From Phycisphaerales bacterium (GTDB lineage: Bacteria; Planctomycetota; Phycisphaerae; Phycisphaerales; SM1A02), in the NCBI GenBank assembly GCA_009691785.1, contig SIAM01000023.1:1-34574 (forward strand): a stretch of DNA of 34,574 bases. Reading direction: 5' to 3'. Below are positions 7,301 to 14,551 of the stretch, one piece after another. The position numbers and the translations under genes are program-made. How positions within the stretch are numbered: the first letter of the stretch is position 1; the number at the start of each line of letters is the position of its first letter. Under the pieces are notes generated by a model. It did not search any database and had not been told where the DNA came from. It was given only the letters and a program-made list of their open reading frames with translations.

Positions 7301-8128
7301 ATGGCACGTCCAATGCGAATTTTATTTCTTGGGGATGTGGTGGGAGCGCCCGGTCGAGCCGCCGTGGTCAAGCATTTGCCGGCGCTGCGTGAAAAACATT
7401 CTGTGGATGTGGTCATTGTGAACGGCGAAAATATTCGCAATGGCTCGGGAATTACACCTGATTTGTTGCAGGCCTTGCTCGACGCTGGCGCCGACGCCGT
7501 GACGCTGGGCGACCATGTCTACCGCGATCCAAAAATAACCTCGACGCTGGAGGATCCGTCCATGCCTGTGTGTCGGCCGGCCAATTTGTCCGATCGCGCG
7601 CCTGGCAAGCGTTGGGTTCGCATTGCGGCGGCGGCGGGTCGACCGCGCGATGTGTTTGTGACCACCATGCTTGGTCGGATTTATTTTCCACTGCCAGCGG
7701 ATGATCCCTTTGCCACAAGCGACCGCGTGTTAAAGGAACTGCCAGAGAAACGACCGCTTGTGATTGTCGAGGCGCACATGGAGGTCACCAGTGAGAAGGC
7801 GGCGCTTGCGCACCATCTTGATGGCCGAGTGGCCGCCGTGATTGGTTCGCACACGCATGTGCCCACCGCGGACGAGCGCATACTGTCTGGTGGCACGGCA
7901 TTTATTACGGATGTTGGAATGTGCGGGCCATGCGATGGCGTGATTGGACGCGACGCAAGCCGCGTGGTGCACCACATGACCACGGGGCTGCCGGTGCAGT
8001 ATGAAGTTTCTGGCGGCGAGATTCGCGTGTCGGGCGTGTTGATAGAAGTCAGCAGCGACACTGGCTTGGCGCTGAAGATTGAGCGCGTGGAAGCGGGCGA
8101 CACGCGCAAGACCTGCACCGTCTCGTGA
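7301..8128 (+). CDS. ymdB: YmdB-family (TIGR00282) metallophosphoesterase
   Basis: 275 aa, full length. Family motifs in order: LFLGDVVGAPGR, VIVNGENIRNGSGIT, TLGDHVYRD, VEAHMEVTSEK, VIGSHTHVPTADERIL and FITDVGMCGPCDGVIG. YmdB-type enzymes are dinuclear-metal phosphodiesterases; the Bacillus enzyme cleaves 2',3'-cyclic nucleotides and affects biofilm gene expression. One oddity: the usual Asn of the GNH motif is Asp (GDH). The start is supported by TAGAGT at 7286-7291, nine bases before the ATG, with no Shine-Dalgarno. The gene is upstream of the UbiA-family gene with a 178-bp gap, so an operon is uncertain. Confidence 0.9.
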   Translation: MARPMRILFLGDVVGAPGRAAVVKHLPALREKHSVDVVIVNGENIRNGSGITPDLLQALLDAGADAVTLGDHVYRDPKITSTLEDPSMPVCRPANLSDRAPGKRWVRIAAAAGRPRDVFVTTMLGRIYFPLPADDPFATSDRVLKELPEKRPLVIVEAHMEVTSEKAALAHHLDGRVAAVIGSHTHVPTADERILSGGTAFITDVGMCGPCDGVIGRDASRVVHHMTTGLPVQYEVSGGEIRVSGVLIEVSSDTGLALKIERVEAGDTRKTCTVS

Positions 8129-8306
8129 TGTGACGCGTGTTGCAAACGCCAATGTATGAGGCAAATACAGGTATTTTTCTGCCGTTGTGGCATGACCACG
8201 CATGTAAGAAAAACCTCGCTGTTCAAGAGCTCGTTTGGGATTCAATTTCACCGCAAATAAGCCGAAAGTCTGGCGTTTGGGTGGCAATTTGTCCGATGAA
8301 TAGCGC

Positions 8307-9254
8307 ATGATGAAATGGGTTTCTTTATTTCGCCCTAGTGACTGGGTGAAGAATATTTTTGTATTGTTACCCATGGTCTTTTGGCTTTCCAGTCAAGGCC
8401 GCGACACGCCACTGGATGTGGTGGGGCAAAAGTGGGTCGCGCTCATTTGGGCATTCATTGCATTTTGCTTGACCGCCAGTGGCATCTATGCCATCAATGA
8501 CGCCCTTGACGCGGGGGAGGACCGCAAGCATCCAATCAAACGAACTCGACCTGTTGCTTTGGGAATGATCAACGTGTCAACTGCGATAAGCGTTGGCCTG
8601 TTGCTCGTCATTGCCGGCGCTCTGCTTGCTTGGCGAGTGAATGTCCATACTGGCATTATTGTGTCAAGTTATATTGGGCTGCAACTTCTCTACAACTTAT
8701 ATTTCAAAGTAACCCCATTTGTTGATGTGGCCATTGTGGCCACGGGCTTTTGTCTGCGCGCCGCGGCTGGCGCCACCAGTATTCAAGTGCAGATTTCAAT
8801 TTGGCTTTTGCTGTGCGTGTTCTTTCTCACGCTGTTTCTTGGTTTCACCAAGCGATTGTGCGACAAGGCCTCCGCTGAAAATGCCGTGAAACACGGGGAA
8901 ATTATGCACTGGAAATCCCGCGCAGGCTACGACACCCGCGACGAATTGAATTGGTTGCTGGCGCTGAGCGCGTGCTTGGTTCTGGTGACCTATCTCATGT
9001 ACACGCTGTCGGAGCACGCCAACGGCCTGTATGGAAGCCGCGCGCTGGGACTTGCTTTGCTCACGCCATTCGTGGCCATCAGCATTCATCGCTTTTATCG
9101 CCGCGCCAATTTAGGTTTGTCGGACAAGCCGCTGCAAACATTGACCGAGGACCGAGTGTTGTTGGGCGTGATTGTGCTGTACTTTGTTGGCGCCTATTTG
9201 TCGCTGTACTACCCGCCCATGGAACGCCTTTTGTCGGCGATGTTGTTGCGCTGA
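8307..9254 (+). CDS. UbiA-family decaprenyl-phosphate phosphoribosyltransferase-like protein
   Basis: 315 aa with about eight to nine membrane helices. It begins with LFRPSDWVKNIFVLLPMVF, typical of the decaprenyl-phosphate phosphoribosyltransferase (Rv3806c) branch of UbiA. The first Mg-diphosphate-binding motif is N64-D65-x-x-D68-x-x-x-D72 in YAINDALDAGEDRKHP, followed by KRTRPVALG. In mycobacteria this reaction moves phosphoribose from PRPP to decaprenyl phosphate for arabinan synthesis; in other phyla the same branch occurs with unclear glycan roles. The start is one of two adjacent ATGs, neither with a Shine-Dalgarno. Membrane prenyltransferase: sure; donor and acceptor: inferred. Confidence 0.85.
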   Translation: MMKWVSLFRPSDWVKNIFVLLPMVFWLSSQGRDTPLDVVGQKWVALIWAFIAFCLTASGIYAINDALDAGEDRKHPIKRTRPVALGMINVSTAISVGLLLVIAGALLAWRVNVHTGIIVSSYIGLQLLYNLYFKVTPFVDVAIVATGFCLRAAAGATSIQVQISIWLLLCVFFLTLFLGFTKRLCDKASAENAVKHGEIMHWKSRAGYDTRDELNWLLALSACLVLVTYLMYTLSEHANGLYGSRALGLALLTPFVAISIHRFYRRANLGLSDKPLQTLTEDRVLLGVIVLYFVGAYLSLYYPPMERLLSAMLLR

Positions 9255-9281
9255 TGTTGCGTGGACTTGCGAAGTTGGCAC

Positions 9282-9312
9282 AAAAAGCGTTATGAATGAA
9301 ACCATTCAACGC
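9282..9312 (-). terminator. Rho-independent terminator of the DUF1844 gene
   Basis: GCGTT(9287-9291) and GAATG(9294-9298) pair with AACGC(9308-9312) and CATTC(9303-9307), giving a 10-bp stem with a 2-nt bulge and an AAAC loop. On the minus strand it is followed at once by five T residues (A-run at 9282-9286). It lies 37 bp after the DUF1844 stop and also between convergent genes, so the hairpin could slow transcription from the UbiA-family gene too. Confidence 0.7.
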
Positions 9313-9348
9313 ATGGGCGCCACATAATCAATTTGAAACGCAAGCCGC

Positions 9349-9828
9349 TTACGGAATAATTAGTTTGGGGCCAGCGCCGGCGTCCGGTGTCTTGCGCGAT
9401 CCAGCCGGAGCGCCAGCGCTCATGCTTTCAACGCCTTGACCGCTTTTCATGCGCGCCGCGACGGCCTGCGCAATTTGCACAAAGCGCGAACGTAACTCAC
9501 CCAGCACTTCGCTGAGTTCAGCTTCTTCTTCTGGCGCAAGATTGCCCTTGGTTTTTTCTTGCAGAACGCCAATCAAATCAATTGCGAACTTTGCGCCCAT
9601 GATGTCCACTATGACGCGGCCTTGTGGATCTGTGTAGCCACCAAGGCCACCAATAGCTTGTGAAGCCAACAAACCCATCAAACTGCGGAAATCCGCGGGC
9701 GGCAATTCATCCTTGCCAGGCTTGACGGGACGGTTTGCTTCTTGCTGGCTTAGGCGCGCCTTCTCGGCTTGGGCTTGGGTTTTCCAATCAGAATCAACTT
9801 GAATTTCCGGTGTGTTGTTGTCGCTCAT
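9349..9828 (-). CDS. DUF1844-family protein
   Basis: 159 aa. The conserved block runs from DFRSLMGLLASQAIGGLGG through MGAKFAIDLIGVLQEKTKGNL to a helix with ELRSRFVQIAQ, matching DUF1844, a small cytosolic family without an assigned function. The N-terminus is acidic and polar, and the C-terminal 35 residues are Gly/Ala/Pro-rich and probably disordered. TATACT at 9838-9843 (minus strand) ends nine bases before the ATG. The start is 61 bp from the divergently transcribed SurA-like lipoprotein gene. Confidence 0.85.
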   Translation of the reverse strand: MSDNNTPEIQVDSDWKTQAQAEKARLSQQEANRPVKPGKDELPPADFRSLMGLLASQAIGGLGGYTDPQGRVIVDIMGAKFAIDLIGVLQEKTKGNLAPEEEAELSEVLGELRSRFVQIAQAVAARMKSGQGVESMSAGAPAGSRKTPDAGAGPKLIIP

Positions 9829-9837
9829 GGTGAAACA

Positions 9838-9843
9838 AGTATA
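9838..9843 (-). promoter_or_regulatory. Start-proximal -10 hexamer TATACT for the DUF1844 gene
   Basis: TATACT is a near-consensus -10 element that ends 9 nt before the start codon on the minus strand. A transcript starting about 7 nt downstream would carry almost no leader. There is no clear -35 match and no Shine-Dalgarno. Confidence 0.45.
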
Positions 9844-9889
9844 CGGGGCGTTGGCACCGTGGCGAATGCAATTGATTAGACTTGTACCA

Positions 9890-11200
9890 ATGCAATTGAG
9901 ACATGCAATTCAATTGGTCCCCGCAATTCAAATCCCTGCGATGATTTTTCTTGTGGGTTGCATGTCGACCGACATCACGCCCAAGGACGCCGTAGAGGTG
10001 GATTCCATGGCTTTCAGCAAAGGCAATATTCCAGAGCATGTGAATCCAGTCATTGTGCAAATTCCAGAAGCTGACCTTCAGCCTCCCAAGGTGGAAATCG
10101 ACGACACCACGGTTGATGTGGCCAATGGAAATAAAATCACCACGCAAAAAACCGAAGTGGTTTCAACCGCGCCCGATGGAACAACATTAACGCAGAAAGT
10201 GCCTGAGGCAATCAATGCGCAACTTTCAAACAATCAAAAATGGCCGGTGGATTCGTTGGTCGGTCAGGTCAATGGCAAGCCTTTGTACGCGAGCGAATTC
10301 CTGAAAACACGTGAAGACCGCATTATAAGCATCGCCGCCGAAAAAGATCGTGTGAGCGCGCGTAATCAAGTTGTGCAACTAATTACCGAGGCGTTTAATC
10401 AGTACGTCAACAATTTGCTGGTGATTTCAGAGGCGGAAGCCATGATTCCCGCCGAAGCCCAGGAGGGCGTTTTGGCGTGGCTGAAGGATTTGCAGGAAAA
10501 AGAAATCGCCAATCGTGGTGGAAGCCGCGCCGACGCGCAGCGCAGCATTGAGGAGGAATTTCCCGGCACCACGATTGAGGAGTTCATGAATCGCCAGAAG
10601 AACCAAGCGCTTGCCGGCGATCTTTTAAATCGCCGCATTCGGCCGCGCACAATTGTGAGTTGGCGCGATGTGGAGCGTTTATACGATGTCAACAGCGCGG
10701 TCTACAACCCGCTCCCAACTATTCGCATTGGACGCATAGCCATTTTAAAATCCAATCAAGCGAATGTGGACAAAGTGAACGCAAGTGTTTCACAAGGGAA
10801 ATCATTTAGCCAAGTTGCCGCGGAAGTGGGGCAGCCTGACGGCGGATTTTGGCGCGAGATATCAATTCCCGTTGGCGGCATTGACGCAATTCCTGATCTT
10901 GTGGATGAAGTCAAAACAAGGATTAAAGGGCTTGCATTGAACAAGATCGATGGACCCATCGAAAGCAAAACCCAATTTATTTGGATGACTTTGATCTCAG
11001 CTCAGCAAGACAAGCCCAAGTCGATTTTTGATCCACAGTTGCAGTTGCAGTTGCGAAGACAAATTGAGAATCAGCGTTATGGTATTGAGCAAATTCGCTA
11101 TTTCCAAATGCTTCGCACACATTGGGTCGCCACAGATTTGGAATCAATGAAAGAGCGTTTAATTGTCATCACCATGAATCGATATTTTCGGCAGCAATAA
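9890..11200 (+). CDS. SurA/parvulin-like lipoprotein
   Basis: 436 aa from the ATG at 9890, which places a short signal and lipobox (FLVGC) at residues about 20-24; longer in-frame starts at 9812 and 9866 would give a poor signal peptide. A polar linker follows, then a SurA_N-like region (DSLVGQVNGKPLYASEF and long helices with NQYVNNLLVISEAEA), then a degenerate parvulin-like segment (SWRDVERLYD... VNASVSQGKSFSQVAAEVGQPDGGFW). It is probably an envelope folding factor for exported proteins, anchored by lipid. Isomerase activity is uncertain because the parvulin part is weak. TAGACT (9877-9882) ends 7 nt before the start. Confidence 0.75.
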   Translation: MQLRHAIQLVPAIQIPAMIFLVGCMSTDITPKDAVEVDSMAFSKGNIPEHVNPVIVQIPEADLQPPKVEIDDTTVDVANGNKITTQKTEVVSTAPDGTTLTQKVPEAINAQLSNNQKWPVDSLVGQVNGKPLYASEFLKTREDRIISIAAEKDRVSARNQVVQLITEAFNQYVNNLLVISEAEAMIPAEAQEGVLAWLKDLQEKEIANRGGSRADAQRSIEEEFPGTTIEEFMNRQKNQALAGDLLNRRIRPRTIVSWRDVERLYDVNSAVYNPLPTIRIGRIAILKSNQANVDKVNASVSQGKSFSQVAAEVGQPDGGFWREISIPVGGIDAIPDLVDEVKTRIKGLALNKIDGPIESKTQFIWMTLISAQQDKPKSIFDPQLQLQLRRQIENQRYGIEQIRYFQMLRTHWVATDLESMKERLIVITMNRYFRQQ

Positions 11201-11219
11201 ATTGCATTGGGCATGCAAT
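11201..11219 (+). terminator. Hairpin between convergent genes
   Basis: ATTGCAT (11201-11207) pairs perfectly with ATGCAAT (11213-11219) around a 5-nt loop, immediately after the stop codon of the SurA-like gene. The following sequence is only weakly T-rich, so efficiency would be modest. It may also serve yraN, which ends at 11264 on the other strand. Confidence 0.4.
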
Positions 11220-11263
11220 GTTGTATGGCGCACATGCGCTATCGAGACCAATGCTCGCCGCGT

Positions 11264-11677
11264 TTAAAATTTTAAATTGGCGTCAAACGCGCGCACAATA
11301 TGTCGCAGACTTTGTGGCATTTGAAGTTGATCCATTTCCACGGCGACCACGTCAAATTGAATTTGCTTGCCGCGGAACATTCGCCGCGCAAGAAGCATTT
11401 GCGCCGCCAGAACAAGATGCCGTTGTTTGCGCCAGTCCACCCGTAACTCGGGCGCGTGCGTGCCAGCGCGGCGGGCTTTGACCTCGATCAAAATAAGCAA
11501 GTTGGTGTTAGGCAGCGTGGCCAGCAAGTCAATTTCCAAATGACCAAGACGCAAATTTCGCGCGATGATGTTGTAGCCATTTGTTTCAAGATGGGCGGCG
11601 GCGGCGGCCTCCGCGTTTTTTCCAGAGGTCATGCGCGCGGCTGATTTTTTATTGGTGATAGCGGTCCTTTTATTCAT
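11264..11677 (-). CDS. yraN: YraN/UPF0102 endonuclease-like protein
   Basis: 137 aa from the ATG at 11677; a start at 11719 is possible but adds residues foreign to the family. Motifs: GKNAEAAAAAHLETNGYNIIARN, LGHLEIDLLA, and LLILIEVKARR, then LRVDWRKQRHLVLAA and QIQFDVVAVE. The E-x-D...E-x-K pattern is the PD-(D/E)XK nuclease-like core of UPF0102, a conserved single-copy family without a proven role and often linked to DNA processing. The N-terminus has an extra ~17 basic residues. No Shine-Dalgarno or TANNNT element is seen before the start. Confidence 0.88.
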   Translation of the reverse strand: MNKRTAITNKKSAARMTSGKNAEAAAAAHLETNGYNIIARNLRLGHLEIDLLATLPNTNLLILIEVKARRAGTHAPELRVDWRKQRHLVLAAQMLLARRMFRGKQIQFDVVAVEMDQLQMPQSLRHIVRAFDANLKF

Positions 11678-11735
11678 GACGACATTGTGCGGGAACACTG
11701 TGAAACTTCCGTAAAACATGCGGTTTTTCTTGTGC

Positions 11736-11741
11736 TATCTT
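11736..11741 (+). promoter_or_regulatory. Start-proximal -10 hexamer TATCTT for the amidotransferase gene
   Basis: TATCTT ends 9 nt before the ATG at 11751. It supports 11751 over the earlier in-frame ATG at 11718, which would lie upstream of this element. Confidence 0.35.
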
Positions 11742-11750
11742 TCAATTTCT

Positions 11751-12491
11751 ATGGCCATTGTCATTCTCCAACATTCGTCCGATTGTCCCGCCGATTTACT
11801 CATGGATTCACTGCGGCACCACGGGCAGCGCCTTTGCGTGATTCAACTGAATGCGGGCGGCGTTGTGCCAGTTGACCTAGACGATGTGCATGGCGTGATT
11901 TCACTTGGCGGTCCGCAGACCGTGCACTTGAATGACGCGTCGTGGATGACCGCTGAAAAAACATTCTTAAAGATGGCGCATGATGCCGATGTGCCTGTTC
12001 TTGGGTTGTGCCTGGGCGCGCAGCTACTTGCGGCTGCATTGGGCGGCGAGACGCAAGCCATGAAGCAAGCCGAGATGGGTTGGCAAACGGTGAAACTGAA
12101 TCACATAGGCCGCGAAGACGCGTTGTTTGTTGGGCAGCCATGGTCAAGTGAAAAAATGTGTTGGCACTCTGACCAGGTCAGCAAGTTGCCCTCAGGTGGA
12201 CAAGTATTGGCGGGCAGCGCGGCTTGTGGCGTGCAAGCTTTTTCCGTTGGTCTGCGCAGTTACGGCGTGCAATATCACCCCGAGTGGAATCGCGACAGCA
12301 TTCTGAAGCAAATCAATGGCGCCACGGCCAAGTTTCAAAGCGCGGGCATTGACGTGAACGCGTTGCGTTTGCAAACCGAATCCAATGGCGCCGAACAAGA
12401 GCGACTTGGTAGGCGCTTCTTTGACGTGGTGAACATTGTGCTTATGCCTGGCGACCGCGTGCACGAAGGCGTTTCCGCAAATCACCGCTAA
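11751..12491 (+). CDS. Class I glutamine amidotransferase (GATase-1) domain protein
   Basis: 246 aa. The start at 11751 (MAIVILQHSS) begins the fold exactly; the longer frame from 11718 does not. The nucleophile is C87 in VLGLCLGAQLLA, with H176 and E178 in YGVQYHPEW completing the triad. GVISLGGP near residue 50 is the oxyanion strand. It is a stand-alone GATase of the GuaA-N-like type, a group that includes gamma-glutamyl-compound hydrolases and enzymes acting on unknown glutamine-derived substrates. The ~60 residues after the triad are helical and not typical of GMP synthase. The partner or substrate is not clear from context: yraN and PolX flank it. Confidence 0.85.
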   Translation: MAIVILQHSSDCPADLLMDSLRHHGQRLCVIQLNAGGVVPVDLDDVHGVISLGGPQTVHLNDASWMTAEKTFLKMAHDADVPVLGLCLGAQLLAAALGGETQAMKQAEMGWQTVKLNHIGREDALFVGQPWSSEKMCWHSDQVSKLPSGGQVLAGSAACGVQAFSVGLRSYGVQYHPEWNRDSILKQINGATAKFQSAGIDVNALRLQTESNGAEQERLGRRFFDVVNIVLMPGDRVHEGVSANHR

Positions 12492-12492
12492 A

Positions 12493-12541
12493 TTGCAACT
12501 GTTTTGAAATTTGTTGCAAAGATGTCCAAGATGAGTTGGAC
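12493..12541. terminator. Two hairpins between convergent amidotransferase and polX genes
   Basis: TTGCAAC (12493-12499) pairs with GTTGCAA (12513-12519), a 7-bp stem, just after the amidotransferase stop. GTCCAA (12524-12529) pairs with TTGGAC (12536-12541) around a 6-nt loop. On the minus strand each is followed by a short T-rich run. They probably mark the end of transcription from both sides, but neither has a strong T tract. Confidence 0.35.
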
Positions 12542-12609
12542 AGGCTGGCACATGCAAATAGGTTCAGCGCGCTATGTCAGTAACGCAGGTTGGCACTGTC
12601 CCTGCGCAA

Positions 12610-14376
12610 TCACGCGGTGACTTTGGCGCGGCCGCGAGAAAGTCGCCATGTTTCAAATTTTTTCCAAGGCCAGGCGTTCACGCAATGCTTTGCGCTCAAG
12701 CCAGCGCGCCGCGCCGTCAGAATTCCGTAGCGTAGAAAATCAAAGTGTTCGGCGTCATGCGCGTCCGTGTTGATGGAGATCATGGCGCCGCCCTCATGCG
12801 CCGCGCGAACCAGGGCGTCGCGCAAATCAAGGCGCGCGGGATTGCAATTGATCTCAAGCGCAACGCCCGCCTTGGCGGCGGCGGCAATGACCAGTTTCAT
12901 GTTGGGTTCCAAACCAGGGCGACCATTAAGAATTCTTCCGGTGGGGTGGCCAATCACATGCACAAATGGATTGGCGATTGCGGCAAGCAGGCGCGCGGTG
13001 GCGGCCTCGGGTGGTTGCTTGAGCGCGGTGTGGGGACTGGCCACCACCCAATCAAGATCGGCAAGAACATCGTCGGGATAATCCAAATGTCCGTCTGCCA
13101 GAATGTCCACTTCGCTTCCAACAAGCACATGAATACCTTTTATTTTTGCCGCCGCCGCGCGAATATTGGCGGTGTGCTCGCGCAGACGCTCAATGGAAAG
13201 TCCGTTGGCCTGCGCGCTTGAGCGGCTGTGATCGGTAATGGCAATGGCGTCAAAGCCGCGACTTTTGGCTGTTTCAATCAGTTCTTCAATGGACAGAACG
13301 CCGTCGCTGGCGATGGTGTGGCAATGCAGTTCGCGGAGGATATTGTCTGGTGAAATTAATTGCGCGGTGAGATTGTTCTCAAACTCGCCGTGACTTTCAC
13401 GCAACTCAGGCGCGATCCACTTCAAGTCAAGCTTGGCGTAAATCACCTCTTCTGTTTCAGAGGCCAGGGGTTTCACTCCGCGCTGTTGCGGAGGAGTTTC
13501 ATTGCCGTCGTCTTGGAACAAACCATATTCATTCAGCCGCATGGAGCGCTCAATGGCGCGCTCACGCAAAATCACATTGTGGTCCTTGCTGCCGGTGAAG
13601 TACATCAGGGCCGCGCCCCAATTCAGTTCGGGCACCGCGCGCAGGTCAACTTGCAAGCCGCTGGTCAAACGCACACTTGATTTGGTGTCGCCAGAAACAA
13701 GCACCTTGGCCACCAATGGGTGCGCGCAGAAAAACTCCATGACGGGAGCGGGGTGATCAGTTGCCACCAACAAGTCGACATCGCCAATGGTCTCACGGCC
13801 GCGGCGCAAACTTCCGGCGAACTCAACTTGCGTCACGCCTTTGATGGCGCGCAATTGAGTGACAAATGTTTCCGCAATGGGCATGGCGTCGCCCAGGCGC
13901 ACGCGGTCGCCAGCGGTCTCTAAAAATGCAATGTTTTCCGCAATGTTTTGCAAAGTCTTTGCGCCCATGCGCGGCAACTTCTCCAGCGCGCCGCTGGCCA
14001 ATTGCAACTTCAGCGTGGCCAAGTTCGTCACGCCGCCTTGATCCCACAGCAACTTCACGGTCTTGGGGCCAAGTCCTGGCACGCGCAGGACATCAATCAA
14101 TCCCGGCGGCAACTTGGCCAGGGCCTCTTCATGCGCTTTTATTTTTCCAGTGGCCACAAACTCTTGAATCTTCTGCACGCTTGACGCGCCCAGGCCGTCA
14201 ATGGATTTTAATTTGCCAAGATCACTCTTGCAAAGTTCCACGACGTCGTCTGAAAGATCCTCCACAATGCGCGCGGCTTTGCGGTGCGCCATCACCTTGA
14301 ATTGATTTTCACCAAGCACCTCAAGCGCGTCTGCGATCTGATTGAAGAGAGTGGCGATGGATGCGTTGGCGCTCAT
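12610..14376 (-). CDS. polX: DNA polymerase/3'-5' exonuclease PolX
   Basis: 588 aa, full length. The N-terminal 8-kDa-like region (FNQIADALEVLGENQFKVMAHRKAAR) and helix-hairpin-helix segments (LGASSVQKI; RVPGLGPKTVKLLW) precede the polymerase palm, with FAGSLRRGRETIGDVDLLV carrying the GS and D-x-D catalytic motif. The C-terminal PHP domain starts at LHCHTIASDG and includes ITDHS, a GSEVDIL segment, HPTGR and NTDAHD, the metal-binding exonuclease/AP-site processing residues. PolX acts in base excision repair and gap filling. Upstream on the minus strand TATAAG lies at 14385-14390, close to the start and without a Shine-Dalgarno. Confidence 0.97.
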   Translation of the reverse strand: MSANASIATLFNQIADALEVLGENQFKVMAHRKAARIVEDLSDDVVELCKSDLGKLKSIDGLGASSVQKIQEFVATGKIKAHEEALAKLPPGLIDVLRVPGLGPKTVKLLWDQGGVTNLATLKLQLASGALEKLPRMGAKTLQNIAENIAFLETAGDRVRLGDAMPIAETFVTQLRAIKGVTQVEFAGSLRRGRETIGDVDLLVATDHPAPVMEFFCAHPLVAKVLVSGDTKSSVRLTSGLQVDLRAVPELNWGAALMYFTGSKDHNVILRERAIERSMRLNEYGLFQDDGNETPPQQRGVKPLASETEEVIYAKLDLKWIAPELRESHGEFENNLTAQLISPDNILRELHCHTIASDGVLSIEELIETAKSRGFDAIAITDHSRSSAQANGLSIERLREHTANIRAAAAKIKGIHVLVGSEVDILADGHLDYPDDVLADLDWVVASPHTALKQPPEAATARLLAAIANPFVHVIGHPTGRILNGRPGLEPNMKLVIAAAAKAGVALEINCNPARLDLRDALVRAAHEGGAMISINTDAHDAEHFDFLRYGILTARRAGLSAKHCVNAWPWKKFETWRLSRGRAKVTA

Positions 14377-14477
14377 ATGGAATTCTTATAAGAGTGTCGC
14401 TGAGTTTCCTTGCGTGGTTGATTCGTGCGCCACCAGTCGCATAAGAAGCAAATAAAATTCACGCGGAAGAAAGTAAG

Positions 14478-14551
14478 CGCGGCTGGCAGGACTCGAACCT
14501 GCAACCCCAAGCTTCGTAGGCTTGTGCTCTATCCAATTGAGCTACAGCCGC
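14478..14551 (-). tRNA. tRNA-Arg(ACG)
   Basis: 74 nt. Acceptor GCGGCTG/CAGCCGC, D arm GCTC/GAGC, anticodon stem CAAGC/GCTTG with loop CTACGAA (anticodon ACG, expected to become ICG), variable loop GGGTT, T arm GCAGG-TTCGAGT-CCTGC, discriminator G at 14478. No CCA is encoded. All stems are perfectly paired. The first 10 nt overlap the end of nuoN: tRNA positions 8-10 (U8, A9, G10) are the nuoN stop codon. Confidence 0.97.

Noticed and set aside
11035-11056. CAGTTG triplet-like repeat in the SurA-like gene
   Set aside because: Only three units (LQLQLQ); ordinary low complexity in a helix.
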